A stretch of 18,913 nt of DNA from positions 1 through 18,913 of the forward strand of contig AUXH01000380.1 of assembly GCA_000482145.1 (NCBI GenBank), in the 5' to 3' direction. Shown piece by piece: positions 7,870 to 14,540 of the stretch. The notes beneath the pieces are model-generated. The model worked only from the letters and a program-made list of their open reading frames with translations. It was not told the origin of the DNA and made no database searches. The stretch is from Strigomonas culicis. Taxonomy: Eukaryota; Euglenozoa; Kinetoplastea; Trypanosomatida; Trypanosomatidae. The first letter of the stretch is position 1, and every line of letters begins with the position of its first letter. Both the position numbers and the translations under genes were made by a program.

Positions 7870-8505
7870 ATGTCTGTGAAAGCCATGCCAATCGCTTCGC
7901 AGGTCCTCCTCGTTCTCCTCCTTCTCTGTCTGGGGTGCTGCTCCATCACGAGCGCCTTCAAGATGGGATCGCCGGAGGACATGTCCTACTGGCAGAGTGA
8001 GGTGCGGCGAGTGCAGAACTACACGGCCGAGCTCTATATGGCCAAGATCAGCACCATGGACAACGTGTCGACGCTGCCCTCCGGCCTGCGGCTGACCGTG
8101 GTGAAGCGTGGTCATGGCGACGTCGCCCCGGCCGAGGACGATCTCTGCGAGGTGCATTACACGCTGTACTACCACTACGAGTCCATCATCGAGGATACGC
8201 GGCGGCGGGCCCGCCCCGTGAAGCGGCGGCCGTCCGACCTCGTGCCGGGGATGAAGGAGGCGATGGAGCTCATGCGAGAGGGCGACCGCTTCTTCCTTCA
8301 CCTGCCCTACTACCTCGCCTACGGCACAGACAGCAGCAAGGATGGCAAGGTGAAGCCCTACACAAACTTGCGCTGCGATCTGGAAGTGGTGAAGTGTGAG
8401 AGTCCAAAGGGAAAGACGAGCGAGGAGATTGAGGACTTCCTGAAGCCACATCTGAAGCTGCCGATGCCTCCCAAGACCGCGCCTGTCAACGATGACGACC
8501 TGTAA
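7870..8505 (+). CDS. FKBP-domain protein with signal peptide and C-terminal DDDL
   Basis: A 211-residue secretory-pathway FKBP-type peptidyl-prolyl isomerase-like protein. Residues 8-23 are a hydrophobic signal-peptide core with a plausible cleavage after TSA at 27-29. A helical linker (about 34-68) follows, then one FKBP domain (about 69-176): SGLRLTVVKRG, CEVHYT (93-98), MKEAMELMREGDRFFLHLP, YYLAYG (147-152) and a closing strand CDLEVVKC. Two N-glycosylation sequons occur (N50, N65). Compared with FKBP12, the Tyr of VHYTG (Y97) and of AYG (Y151) are kept. The catalytic-pocket Phe36-Asp37 pair aligns with Ile107-Glu108, and pocket Trp59 aligns with Met128, so activity is uncertain. The C-terminus DDDL resembles the MDDL-type ER-retrieval signals of kinetoplastids. 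The start at 7870 is set by the splice acceptor at 7838. Confidence 0.83.
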   Translation: MSVKAMPIASQVLLVLLLLCLGCCSITSAFKMGSPEDMSYWQSEVRRVQNYTAELYMAKISTMDNVSTLPSGLRLTVVKRGHGDVAPAEDDLCEVHYTLYYHYESIIEDTRRRARPVKRRPSDLVPGMKEAMELMREGDRFFLHLPYYLAYGTDSSKDGKVKPYTNLRCDLEVVKCESPKGKTSEEIEDFLKPHLKLPMPPKTAPVNDDDL

Positions 8506-8869
8506 AGAAGAACACAATGATGTATCAAAAGGAAAAAAAAAATAGTGGGCTTATAATAACGTTGGATTTATCGTGTTCAGCAAAAGGCAGATTATAGGAC
8601 GTCCAAAATATGGAAACTGATGACTGCGCAAAAGAAAAAAAAATGTCATGTATGTATATGTGTATGTGTGTGTCACTATGGCATGTGGTAGTCACTGATC
8701 AGTATTGCTGTTTTTCTATTATTATTATTTCACACAACTCCTCCTTCTTCTTCCTCTCTCTCACGTACGTACTCACGGAAAGTAACAGTAGACAATAAAA
8801 AAGAGAAGAAAGAACAGCGTACAGCGAATAGTAAAAGAAAAAAAGGTAACTAGAGTACCACTTGTAAAC
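8506..8869 (+). promoter_or_regulatory. Intergenic region between the two FKBP-like genes with splice acceptor
   Basis: AT-rich flank with A runs and a TG-rich patch (about 8648-8675). A pyrimidine tract (about 8738-8763) precedes AG at 8781-8782, giving a leader of about 87 nt. No gene is visible; a 62-codon frame here is low-complexity. Confidence 0.5.
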
Positions 8870-9736
8870 ATGAATATCGGAGGTACGTGGATTCAAGCCG
8901 TGCTAATGGGCTTGGTTTTCCTGGTCGCTTCGCTTGCCACAACGATCCCCACCATTCTGGATAAGTGCACGATCTCTTCCTATGAGCCTGAGAAGTACAT
9001 GTACGAGTCAGACAACCTGCTGTATCACTTCATACACGATGAGGGTGCCCACGTGCTGGTGCCCGGCGCCCTCGCCTTCACCATTCTGCAACGCAACCCG
9101 GCGAACGTGCGCGGCGCGCTGAACGCGACCGGGCTGCCCGAAGTGGAGGCCGCCTTCCGCGAAGTGGTCGGCGACGCCTGCGCGAGCGACCGCCACCTCT
9201 TTTTCAGCGCCGCGGACAGCCTCGCGCGCTACGCGGCGGCTCGCCAGCGGGTCGCGGACGAGACGATCGCGGTGCAGCAGCGCACGTGGGAGCAACTCCG
9301 CAATCCAGAGATGTTCACGACGATGGAGCAGGAGGCCGTGGACGCCCGTGAAGCGGCGCAGGGGGGGCAGCCGGGGGTCGTATACGCCTATGTGAACACC
9401 ACCAGCTGCATGGGCTTCCCTGTGGAGAAATCGGACCCACTGGTGGCCGCACCGCACCGCTTTGTACTCGAGCACTTTAGCACCGGCCTGCCCGTTTTCG
9501 CCCACGTGCTGAGCCTGATCCCGGAGGGTGAGATATGGAAACTCTTCATGACCTACGACCTCGCTTACGGCATTAAGGGTTACAAGCGCGCGGCGCCGGC
9601 CTACTGTGGGGTGGAGATGATGATCGAGGTGGACCGCGTGGCGGGCGATCGCGTGCCGCTGGGGCAGTGCCGCGCGGCGCTCGCGCAGATATTGGGGTAC
9701 GACCCGTACCAGGAGGAGGCTCCGGCGCAGGGCTAG
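8870..9736 (+). CDS. Divergent membrane-anchored FKBP-like protein
   Basis: A 288-residue protein with an N-terminal hydrophobic segment (about 8-28; signal anchor or uncleaved signal peptide), a unique region rich in Ala, Arg and acidic residues (about 35-165), and a C-terminal domain (about 168-256) that follows the FKBP pattern. Clear landmarks are GVVYAYVNTT (169-178), PHRFVLEHF, the helix ending SLIPEGEIWKLFM and YDLAYGIKG (229-237), then the closing strand VEMMIEVDRV. Counting back from AYG, the FKBP12 pocket residue Trp59 aligns with Phe210. The VHYTG and FDSS motifs are not preserved, so this is probably a non-catalytic FKBP fold. Sequons at N85 and N176 would suit a lumenal location. 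It sits directly after another FKBP-domain gene, which supports origin by local duplication. A general kinetoplastid hypothetical is the alternative label. Confidence 0.65.
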   Translation: MNIGGTWIQAVLMGLVFLVASLATTIPTILDKCTISSYEPEKYMYESDNLLYHFIHDEGAHVLVPGALAFTILQRNPANVRGALNATGLPEVEAAFREVVGDACASDRHLFFSAADSLARYAAARQRVADETIAVQQRTWEQLRNPEMFTTMEQEAVDAREAAQGGQPGVVYAYVNTTSCMGFPVEKSDPLVAAPHRFVLEHFSTGLPVFAHVLSLIPEGEIWKLFMTYDLAYGIKGYKRAAPAYCGVEMMIEVDRVAGDRVPLGQCRAALAQILGYDPYQEEAPAQG

Positions 9737-10002
9737 GTGCATGACGTCGCACGAAGGCGATCTCTCTTTTGAATAATGGTTCTTTTAAAGTGGAAAACAA
9801 AACAAAAGAAGATACTGTTTCTTCTAGTTTGTATGCATACGATGTCTCCTCATATTCTCTTTCTCTCCTCTCGCATATACATACATACGACGCGTGTTGT
9901 TCTCGTAACAAGCATCAAAAGCTCTTTTTTTCTTTTTGTGTTTCGCTCTTCCTCCTCTGTTCTTCATTCCCTTATTACACCCATTACCGTTTTGCCACCA
10001 CC
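9737..10002 (+). promoter_or_regulatory. PEX5 upstream region with two pyrimidine tracts
   Basis: A first pyrimidine-rich tract (about 9844-9872) is followed by AGs at 9911-9912 and 9920-9921, the likely trans-splice acceptors. They would give a leader of about 82-91 nt. That leader is itself a second, stronger pyrimidine tract (about 9922-9985) with no AG before the start codon. The start lies in the favourable context CCACCATGG. Confidence 0.55.
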
Positions 10003-11880
10003 ATGGACTGCAACATGGGGGCCCAGATGGGCCAGCAGTTTCAGAAGGACGCGATGGGGATGCCGCGTCAGCAGCACCTCTATATGGACCCCGCCCTCGG
10101 GGTGGAGCATGACGCGTTCATGCAGATGGGCGGTGGGATGGGCGGCGGACAGGAGTGGGCGCACATGATGGCCGCGCAGCACCAACACGAGCGCATGGCG
10201 GCCGCGCGCCAACAGCACGAGATGGAGCAGGCGTTCATGCAGGGCCAACAGCAGCGCGCCGCCGGGCAGGGTGCCGCGATGATGGGGCCCGCACAGCCGC
10301 AGCAGCGCGCCTTTGCGGCCGCGAACCAGGCATCCATGATGCAAGGCATGATGGCCGCCAACATGAGCATGGGGCTCAACATGATGATGGCGCCCGGCGC
10401 CTACCAATCCATGCAGCAGCAGTCCTCCTTCATGCCACAGTCGCAGGACGCGGCGCAGCAGCAGCAGCAGCAGCAGGCGACGCGGCAGAGCGCCACCGTC
10501 GCGGCGAACACCGACAGCGCGTGGGCGGAAAAGCTCGGCCAGCAGCAGTGGGGTCAGGACTACAACGACGTGCAGACGTTCAACGTGGAGGGCGCGAGCA
10601 ACGAGACGGTGGAGGAGAAGACGAAGAACAGCGAGTTCTACACCTTCATGGACCGTATCCGCAACCGCGAGCTGCTCATCGACGAGGAGAAGGGCGAGCT
10701 GGTGCAGGGCCCGGGGCCGGAGCAGGAAGTGCCGCAGGACGCGGAGTACCTCCGCGGGCTCGCCGCGATGGAGGGCATCGAGGTGCCGGCGGCCATGGGC
10801 ATGCCGGGACAGATGCAGCAAGATCCTTACGTTGTCGACCCCGACCTCGCGGGGAACGAGGATGTGGAGCAGTGGGCGCAGGAGTACGCAGACATGCAGG
10901 ATCGCATGGAGAAGGCCGCCAACAGCACGGACTACCCGTTTGAGCCGAACAACCCGTACATGCACCACGACAGCCCCTTCGAGGAGGGCACGGAGCTGCT
11001 GGCCTTTGGTAACTTGGCCGAGGCCGCGCTCGCCTTCGAGGCGGTGTGCCGCAAGGACAACGACAACCTCGACGCGTGGCGCCTGCTCGGCACGACGCAG
11101 GCGGAGAACGAGAAGGACGGGCTCGCCATCCTCGCGCTGAACAACGCGCGGCGCATCAACCCCCGCGACCTGGGCGTCCACGCCGCGCTGAGTGTATCGC
11201 ACACGAACGAGCACAACACGGAGGCCGCGATGGAGTCGCTCAAGGCGTGGCTGCTGTACAACCCGCAGTACGAGAGCCTCGCCAACATCACCGTGGAGCC
11301 GGACCCGGACCTGGACATTGAGATGACGGACGCCTTCTTCTTTGCGGACCCGACCCGCTTCCGGGAGGTGAAGACGCTCTACGAGGCCGCGATTGAGATG
11401 AACGCGAACGACGTGAACCTCTTCACCAACCTCGGCGTGCTGTACAACATCTCGCACGACTACGGCGCGGCAGCCGAGGTGCTGCGCCGCGCCGTCGATG
11501 TGAACCCGCAGGACGCGAAGCTGTGGAACAAGCTTGGGGCGTCCCTCGCCAACGGCAGCAACGCGGAGCAGGCGCTCGAGGCCTACAACCGCGCGCTAGA
11601 CATCAACCCGGGCTACGTGCGCACCATGTACAACATGGCCATCGCGTACAGCAACCTGGCCAAGTACACCATGGCCGCCAAGTTTATTATTCGCGCCATC
11701 GCGACGCAGGAGGGCGGCACGAACCCGACCGGGGAGGTCACGGAGATGGCGACGCGCGCGATGTGGGACCTGCTGCGCATGACCCTGAACCTGCTGGACC
11801 GCGACGACCTGGTGAAGCTCACTTACGACCGCAACCTGGAGCCTTTCATTAAGGAGTTCAAGCTCGAAGGGATGGTCTAA
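10003..11880 (+). CDS. PEX5: PEX5, PTS1 import receptor of glycosomes/peroxisomes
   Basis: The 625-residue cycling receptor that binds C-terminal SKL-type signals in the cytosol and delivers enzymes to glycosomes. The N-terminus MDCNMGAQMGQQF is of kinetoplastid PEX5 type and carries Cys3, the expected site for monoubiquitin-driven export. The N-terminal half is Met/Gln-rich and disordered, with a seven-Gln tract (152-158) and aromatic pentapeptides for PEX14 binding: W183-xxx-Y187 and W291-xxx-Y295, plus a weaker W174-xxx-L178. The C-terminal half (about 325-590) consists of TPR repeats. Asparagines that contact the PTS1 peptide in human PEX5 are all present: N509 and N517 in LWNKLGASLANG, and N544 and N551 in MYNMAIAYSNL. 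The ATG at 10003 is chosen over an upstream in-frame extension that begins in 3' flank DNA and has no ATG start. Family and function are firm; localisation to glycosomes follows from the organism group. Confidence 0.95.
   Translation: MDCNMGAQMGQQFQKDAMGMPRQQHLYMDPALGVEHDAFMQMGGGMGGGQEWAHMMAAQHQHERMAAARQQHEMEQAFMQGQQQRAAGQGAAMMGPAQPQQRAFAAANQASMMQGMMAANMSMGLNMMMAPGAYQSMQQQSSFMPQSQDAAQQQQQQQATRQSATVAANTDSAWAEKLGQQQWGQDYNDVQTFNVEGASNETVEEKTKNSEFYTFMDRIRNRELLIDEEKGELVQGPGPEQEVPQDAEYLRGLAAMEGIEVPAAMGMPGQMQQDPYVVDPDLAGNEDVEQWAQEYADMQDRMEKAANSTDYPFEPNNPYMHHDSPFEEGTELLAFGNLAEAALAFEAVCRKDNDNLDAWRLLGTTQAENEKDGLAILALNNARRINPRDLGVHAALSVSHTNEHNTEAAMESLKAWLLYNPQYESLANITVEPDPDLDIEMTDAFFFADPTRFREVKTLYEAAIEMNANDVNLFTNLGVLYNISHDYGAAAEVLRRAVDVNPQDAKLWNKLGASLANGSNAEQALEAYNRALDINPGYVRTMYNMAIAYSNLAKYTMAAKFIIRAIATQEGGTNPTGEVTEMATRAMWDLLRMTLNLLDRDDLVKLTYDRNLEPFIKEFKLEGMV
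10456..10476 (+). repeat. (CAG)7 tract encoding poly-Gln in PEX5
   Basis: Seven uninterrupted CAG codons in the disordered N-terminal half of PEX5 (residues 152-158). Further Gln-rich stretches lie on both sides. Confidence 0.9.
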
Positions 11881-12275
11881 AAGGCCGATGCTGGCACCGC
11901 AGGATACAGCTTGCATTCTATTTTATTTATCAATTACCTGCGCTAACGTACTTGGGTAATGGAAAAAAAAAACAATAATATCTTCGACGTGCATTAAAAT
12001 CGCTTGAACTCACTATAACACTACAAAGGACCTGTATCTGTGATACACCTCTCTCTCTCTCTCTCTTTCTCTCCCTGTTTCTCTATCCACCCACAAAAGG
12101 AGAAAAGAAACGAAGTGAAATGAGTGCTCTTGCGTGCCATCCTTTGATGTTCATCTCTCCCCTCCACACACACACACATACATACTTTTTCTTCTCTTCT
12201 CATCTCCGTGATCTAGTCATAGCTGAATAGTACAATAGCACCTCTTAACGTGTACGTTGGTGTATCGACAGACGC
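11881..12275 (+). promoter_or_regulatory. PEX5 / third FKBP-like gene intergenic region with two candidate splice acceptors
   Basis: The AT-rich 3' flank of PEX5 is followed by a CT microsatellite and pyrimidine tract (about 12049-12089) with AG at about 12099-12100. A second pyrimidine tract (about 12184-12209) follows, with AG at 12215-12216. The second would give a 60-nt leader; the first a leader of about 175 nt that includes a 36-codon upstream open frame (12120-12230). A short CA repeat lies at about 12165-12180. Confidence 0.5.
12049..12066. repeat. (CT)9 microsatellite
   Basis: A CT dinucleotide run that begins the first of the two pyrimidine tracts upstream of the third FKBP-like gene. 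Confidence 0.85.
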
Positions 12276-13400
12276 ATGCGATCCCGTAAAGCTCCCTCGA
12301 AGGAGCTCCCCAAGGAGAGTCGCAGCACCGGTGGCAGTGCCGCGCAGAAGGCCCATGGTGACGACAAGGCACCATCGCCACCTCCCCGCACCTTCACGTG
12401 GATGACGGCCCCGCTCTATCTGTGTCTCGTGCTGGTCCTCAGCGTCACCGTCCTCTACGCGGGGCGCCCCACCGTTCGGGAGGCCGCGCTGTACCTGTCC
12501 GGCAGCCGCACCACGAACCTGGACCTCGCCGTGCGCTGGTACGTGGCCAACCGGTCGGACGGGCTCATACAGCCCTACCCGGACTTCCCCTCCATGATCG
12601 CCCTCCGCGCGCGCGTCCAGCTCGCCAACGACGAGCTCCACGCGCGGGTGGCGGCGAGCGGCGCCTACACCGCGCTGCAGTGGCCCCGCATGGACGTCCA
12701 CGTGCGGCCGCTGCGGCGTCGGTTGCTTCGCGATGCGACGACGGGCATCCCCCAGGGCGCGGCCCCGAGCCAGCAGGCGCTCTTCACCGCCATGGCGGCC
12801 GGCCACGACGTGCGGCCGGCCGCGGCGGACGCGCCGCCGCTCGTCACGTGGGGGATGGCCGAGATGGACCCCTTCACGGTGACGCTCACAACGAACGCGA
12901 CGCACCTCGGCGCGATACGGTGCATGCGTGAAGACGCGGTGGCGCACGTACACGTGAAGGGCACCACATCCACCAACGAGGAGTTCACCAACACGTACCA
13001 GTCCGGCCGCCCCCGCGCGTACCAGCTGGCGCACACCGACTACTGCCTCGGCCTCCTGCTCTCCCTCATGTGCGTCGGCGACAAGTGGGAGATTGTGTGT
13101 GGCGCGCAGGCCGCGCTGGGACTGCCCGGGAACACGCTCTCGCAGATCTATCCCAACCAGACCATCGTCTACGCAGTCGACCTGCGGGGGGTGGAGCTGC
13201 CACAGGGCGAGGCGACGCCGCAGTCGCCCATCGCCGCCGCCGAGCACCATCTGGCGCGCCTCCGCGGCCGGGCCCTTCTCGGGTCACCCAACGCCACGAC
13301 GGCGCAGAAGCGCAAGGCAGGCAAGGCGCTCCGCACCTTCACGCGGGCGGACCTCTTAGAAACCGCCAAAGCGCATCCATTTGAATCGCTGTGGGACTAA
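12276..13400 (+). CDS. Divergent type II membrane FKBP-like protein
   Basis: A 374-residue protein with a basic, Pro/Ser-rich N-terminal tail (1-41), one membrane segment (about 43-63), a long unique lumenal-type region (64-215) and a C-terminal FKBP-like domain (about 220-308). In this domain VHVKG at 225-229 aligns with VHYTG. Phe237, 12 residues after V225, falls exactly on FKBP12 Phe36. The helix LLLSLMCVGDKWEIVC matches the GxxxxMxxGxxxxxxI pattern, ALG at 280-282 replaces AYG, and IYPNQTIVYAVDLRGVEL matches IPPxxTLxFxVELLxL. Pocket residues Tyr26, Asp37, Trp59 and Tyr82 are all replaced, so catalytic activity is unlikely. Four sequons (N92, N207, N294, N339) lie on the C-terminal side of the membrane segment, in keeping with a lumenal domain. 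A basic tail (about 345-374) follows. The FKBP relation is by pattern; a search is needed to settle it. Confidence 0.62.
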   Translation: MRSRKAPSKELPKESRSTGGSAAQKAHGDDKAPSPPPRTFTWMTAPLYLCLVLVLSVTVLYAGRPTVREAALYLSGSRTTNLDLAVRWYVANRSDGLIQPYPDFPSMIALRARVQLANDELHARVAASGAYTALQWPRMDVHVRPLRRRLLRDATTGIPQGAAPSQQALFTAMAAGHDVRPAAADAPPLVTWGMAEMDPFTVTLTTNATHLGAIRCMREDAVAHVHVKGTTSTNEEFTNTYQSGRPRAYQLAHTDYCLGLLLSLMCVGDKWEIVCGAQAALGLPGNTLSQIYPNQTIVYAVDLRGVELPQGEATPQSPIAAAEHHLARLRGRALLGSPNATTAQKRKAGKALRTFTRADLLETAKAHPFESLWD

Positions 13401-13521
13401 GCGTCTCTCTTGTTGATATACGCCCAAAAAAAAAAACGAAACATGCGGAATGACGCACAAAAACACAGAATGGTAGGCCAGGCCAGAAATCGCTCATGGC
13501 ATCAACTGATACCTCACCACT

Positions 13522-13550
13522 TCCCTTTTTCCCTCCCTCCTCTCTTTCAG
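13522..13550 (+). promoter_or_regulatory. Strong trans-splice-acceptor-like site with no gene directly downstream
   Basis: A 27-nt pyrimidine-only run (13522-13548) is followed immediately by AG at 13549-13550. It is as good as or better than the acceptors of the real genes in this window, yet the next credible start codon is almost 1 kb away at 14541. Confidence 0.5.
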
Positions 13551-13676
13551 ACAAAACAAGTGCCCTTTTATTTCTTTAGATTGTCGATCGAACTGGGGGG
13601 TGAGGGGAAAAGCAAGGCGAACCTGGCGCCCACCCTCCCTAAGCCAGAAAGGAACGCACCCACCTACTCACGCCGC

Positions 13677-14010
13677 CTCCCTGGCGCACGAGGGAGCGAT
13701 GCCGGGGACGTGCCTACTGGCCCAAAGAGGGCCATACCCCGCCCGGCAGCCCTGAAAAGGGCGACGCCTGCCATAGGGCCTACGGCGCCGGGCAAGGCCC
13801 CTGGGCACACCAGCAAGGGCGGCGCAGCTCACAGGAGAAAGAAAAGTCTGCACAAAAAAAGCAGCCCAAAAGGGGGCTACAGCCCCAGGGAACAGCCGCC
13901 TGCGCCAAGGGGGGGGGGGGTCTTTGGCCGCCCACTCACCTCCATGGGGGCGCAAGGAGGGGGGCACGGTGGCTGAACAAGCAAGGAGCAAAACCGCCCC
14001 CGCTGGGCGG
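13677..14010. repeat. Series of short GC-rich hairpins
   Basis: Inverted repeats seen by eye: 13677-13696 (CTCCCT/AGGGAG, 8-nt loop), 13719-13733 (GGCCC/GGGCC, loop AAAGA), 13749-13762 (GCCCT/AGGGC, loop GAAA), 13863-13878 (AGCCC/GGGCT, loop AAAAGG), overlapping 13874-13886 (GGGCTACAGCCCC) and 13994-14010 (CCGCCC/GGGCGG, loop CCGCT). Three of them share a GCCC...A-rich loop...GGGC plan. In such GC-rich DNA some hairpins are expected by chance. Confidence 0.6.
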
Positions 14011-14436
14011 CGTGGCCCCTTGTCCGTTTTGGAGCACCCCCCCCCTCCAAAAAAAAAAAGGCAAGGACGAGGACAAGCGGGCGCGCAAGCACCACAGACC
14101 GGGAAGCAAGCAACAAGACCACCGCGCGCACCCTCGCCCCCCCCCCCGCCTCTGCCCCCGCCAATAAGGAGAAACCGCGCCGGCCAAACAAAATGTTCAT
14201 GTGTTATCACTCCTTTTTCTTTCTATAATACTGGGCCACATTTAATACATTTGAGCCTGGTTGAAATCTTTTTCTCTCAAAATAAGTAACGACACGACAG
14301 AAATAAAACCATCTGATTTCACTTTATTTTTCTTCTACATATCCCTTTCCTTCTGCCAAAACGCATCTAGCTAATTGTTGCCATTGTTATCAATTTCTTT
14401 TCACTGGTGTTGTTCCTCCATTTTTTAAGAGATTGC

Positions 14437-14440
<4 letters not shown>

Positions 14441-14471
<31 letters not shown>
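14441..14471. repeat. (TA)n microsatellite
   Basis: About 15 perfect TA units just upstream of the first ligase gene, after a candidate acceptor AG at 14428-14429. If that acceptor is used, this tract lies in the 5' leader. Confidence 0.9.
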
Positions 14472-14475
<4 letters not shown>

Positions 14476-14540
14476 TAAGACTTCATTATTCTCTGTTTCT
14501 ATTTTTGTCTTATCGATTTTTTAATTATCATAATTGTTCA

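Larger units (their letters stand above)
13401..14540 (+). other. Non-coding 1.1-kb interval containing a GC-rich hairpin island
   Basis: No gene is credible here. The interval has three parts. First is a flank with a strong acceptor-like tract (about 13522-13548, AG at 13549-13550). Then comes a GC-rich island (about 13590-14190) full of homopolymers: G12 at 13909-13920, C9 at 14037-14045, A11 at 14049-14059, C11 at 14137-14147. Last is an AT-rich part with a long TA tract. Long open frames on both strands in the island begin on TTG or encode only Pro/Gly/Ala/Arg-rich low complexity, so they are judged shadows. It may be a long 5' leader of the next gene or a separate non-coding transcript. 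Confidence 0.6.

Noticed and set aside
9769..10002. N-terminal extension of PEX5
   Set aside because: It lacks an ATG start, includes intergenic pyrimidine tracts, and the ATG at 10003 gives the conserved MDC start of kinetoplastid PEX5.
13410..13976. 188-codon + strand open frame in the GC-rich island
   Set aside because: It begins on TTG, is low-complexity and runs through the acceptor-like pyrimidine tract. Openness is explained by base composition.
13668..14210. Minus-strand and + strand open frames (120-180 codons) in the island, including 13924-14289
   Set aside because: They are Gly/Ala/Pro-rich translations of homopolymer runs with no recognisable domain; the + frame starts on TTG.
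14505..14540. In-frame extension of the first ligase from TTG 14505
   Set aside because: It is a non-ATG start in AT-rich leader. The ATG at 14541 gives a presequence-like N-terminus.
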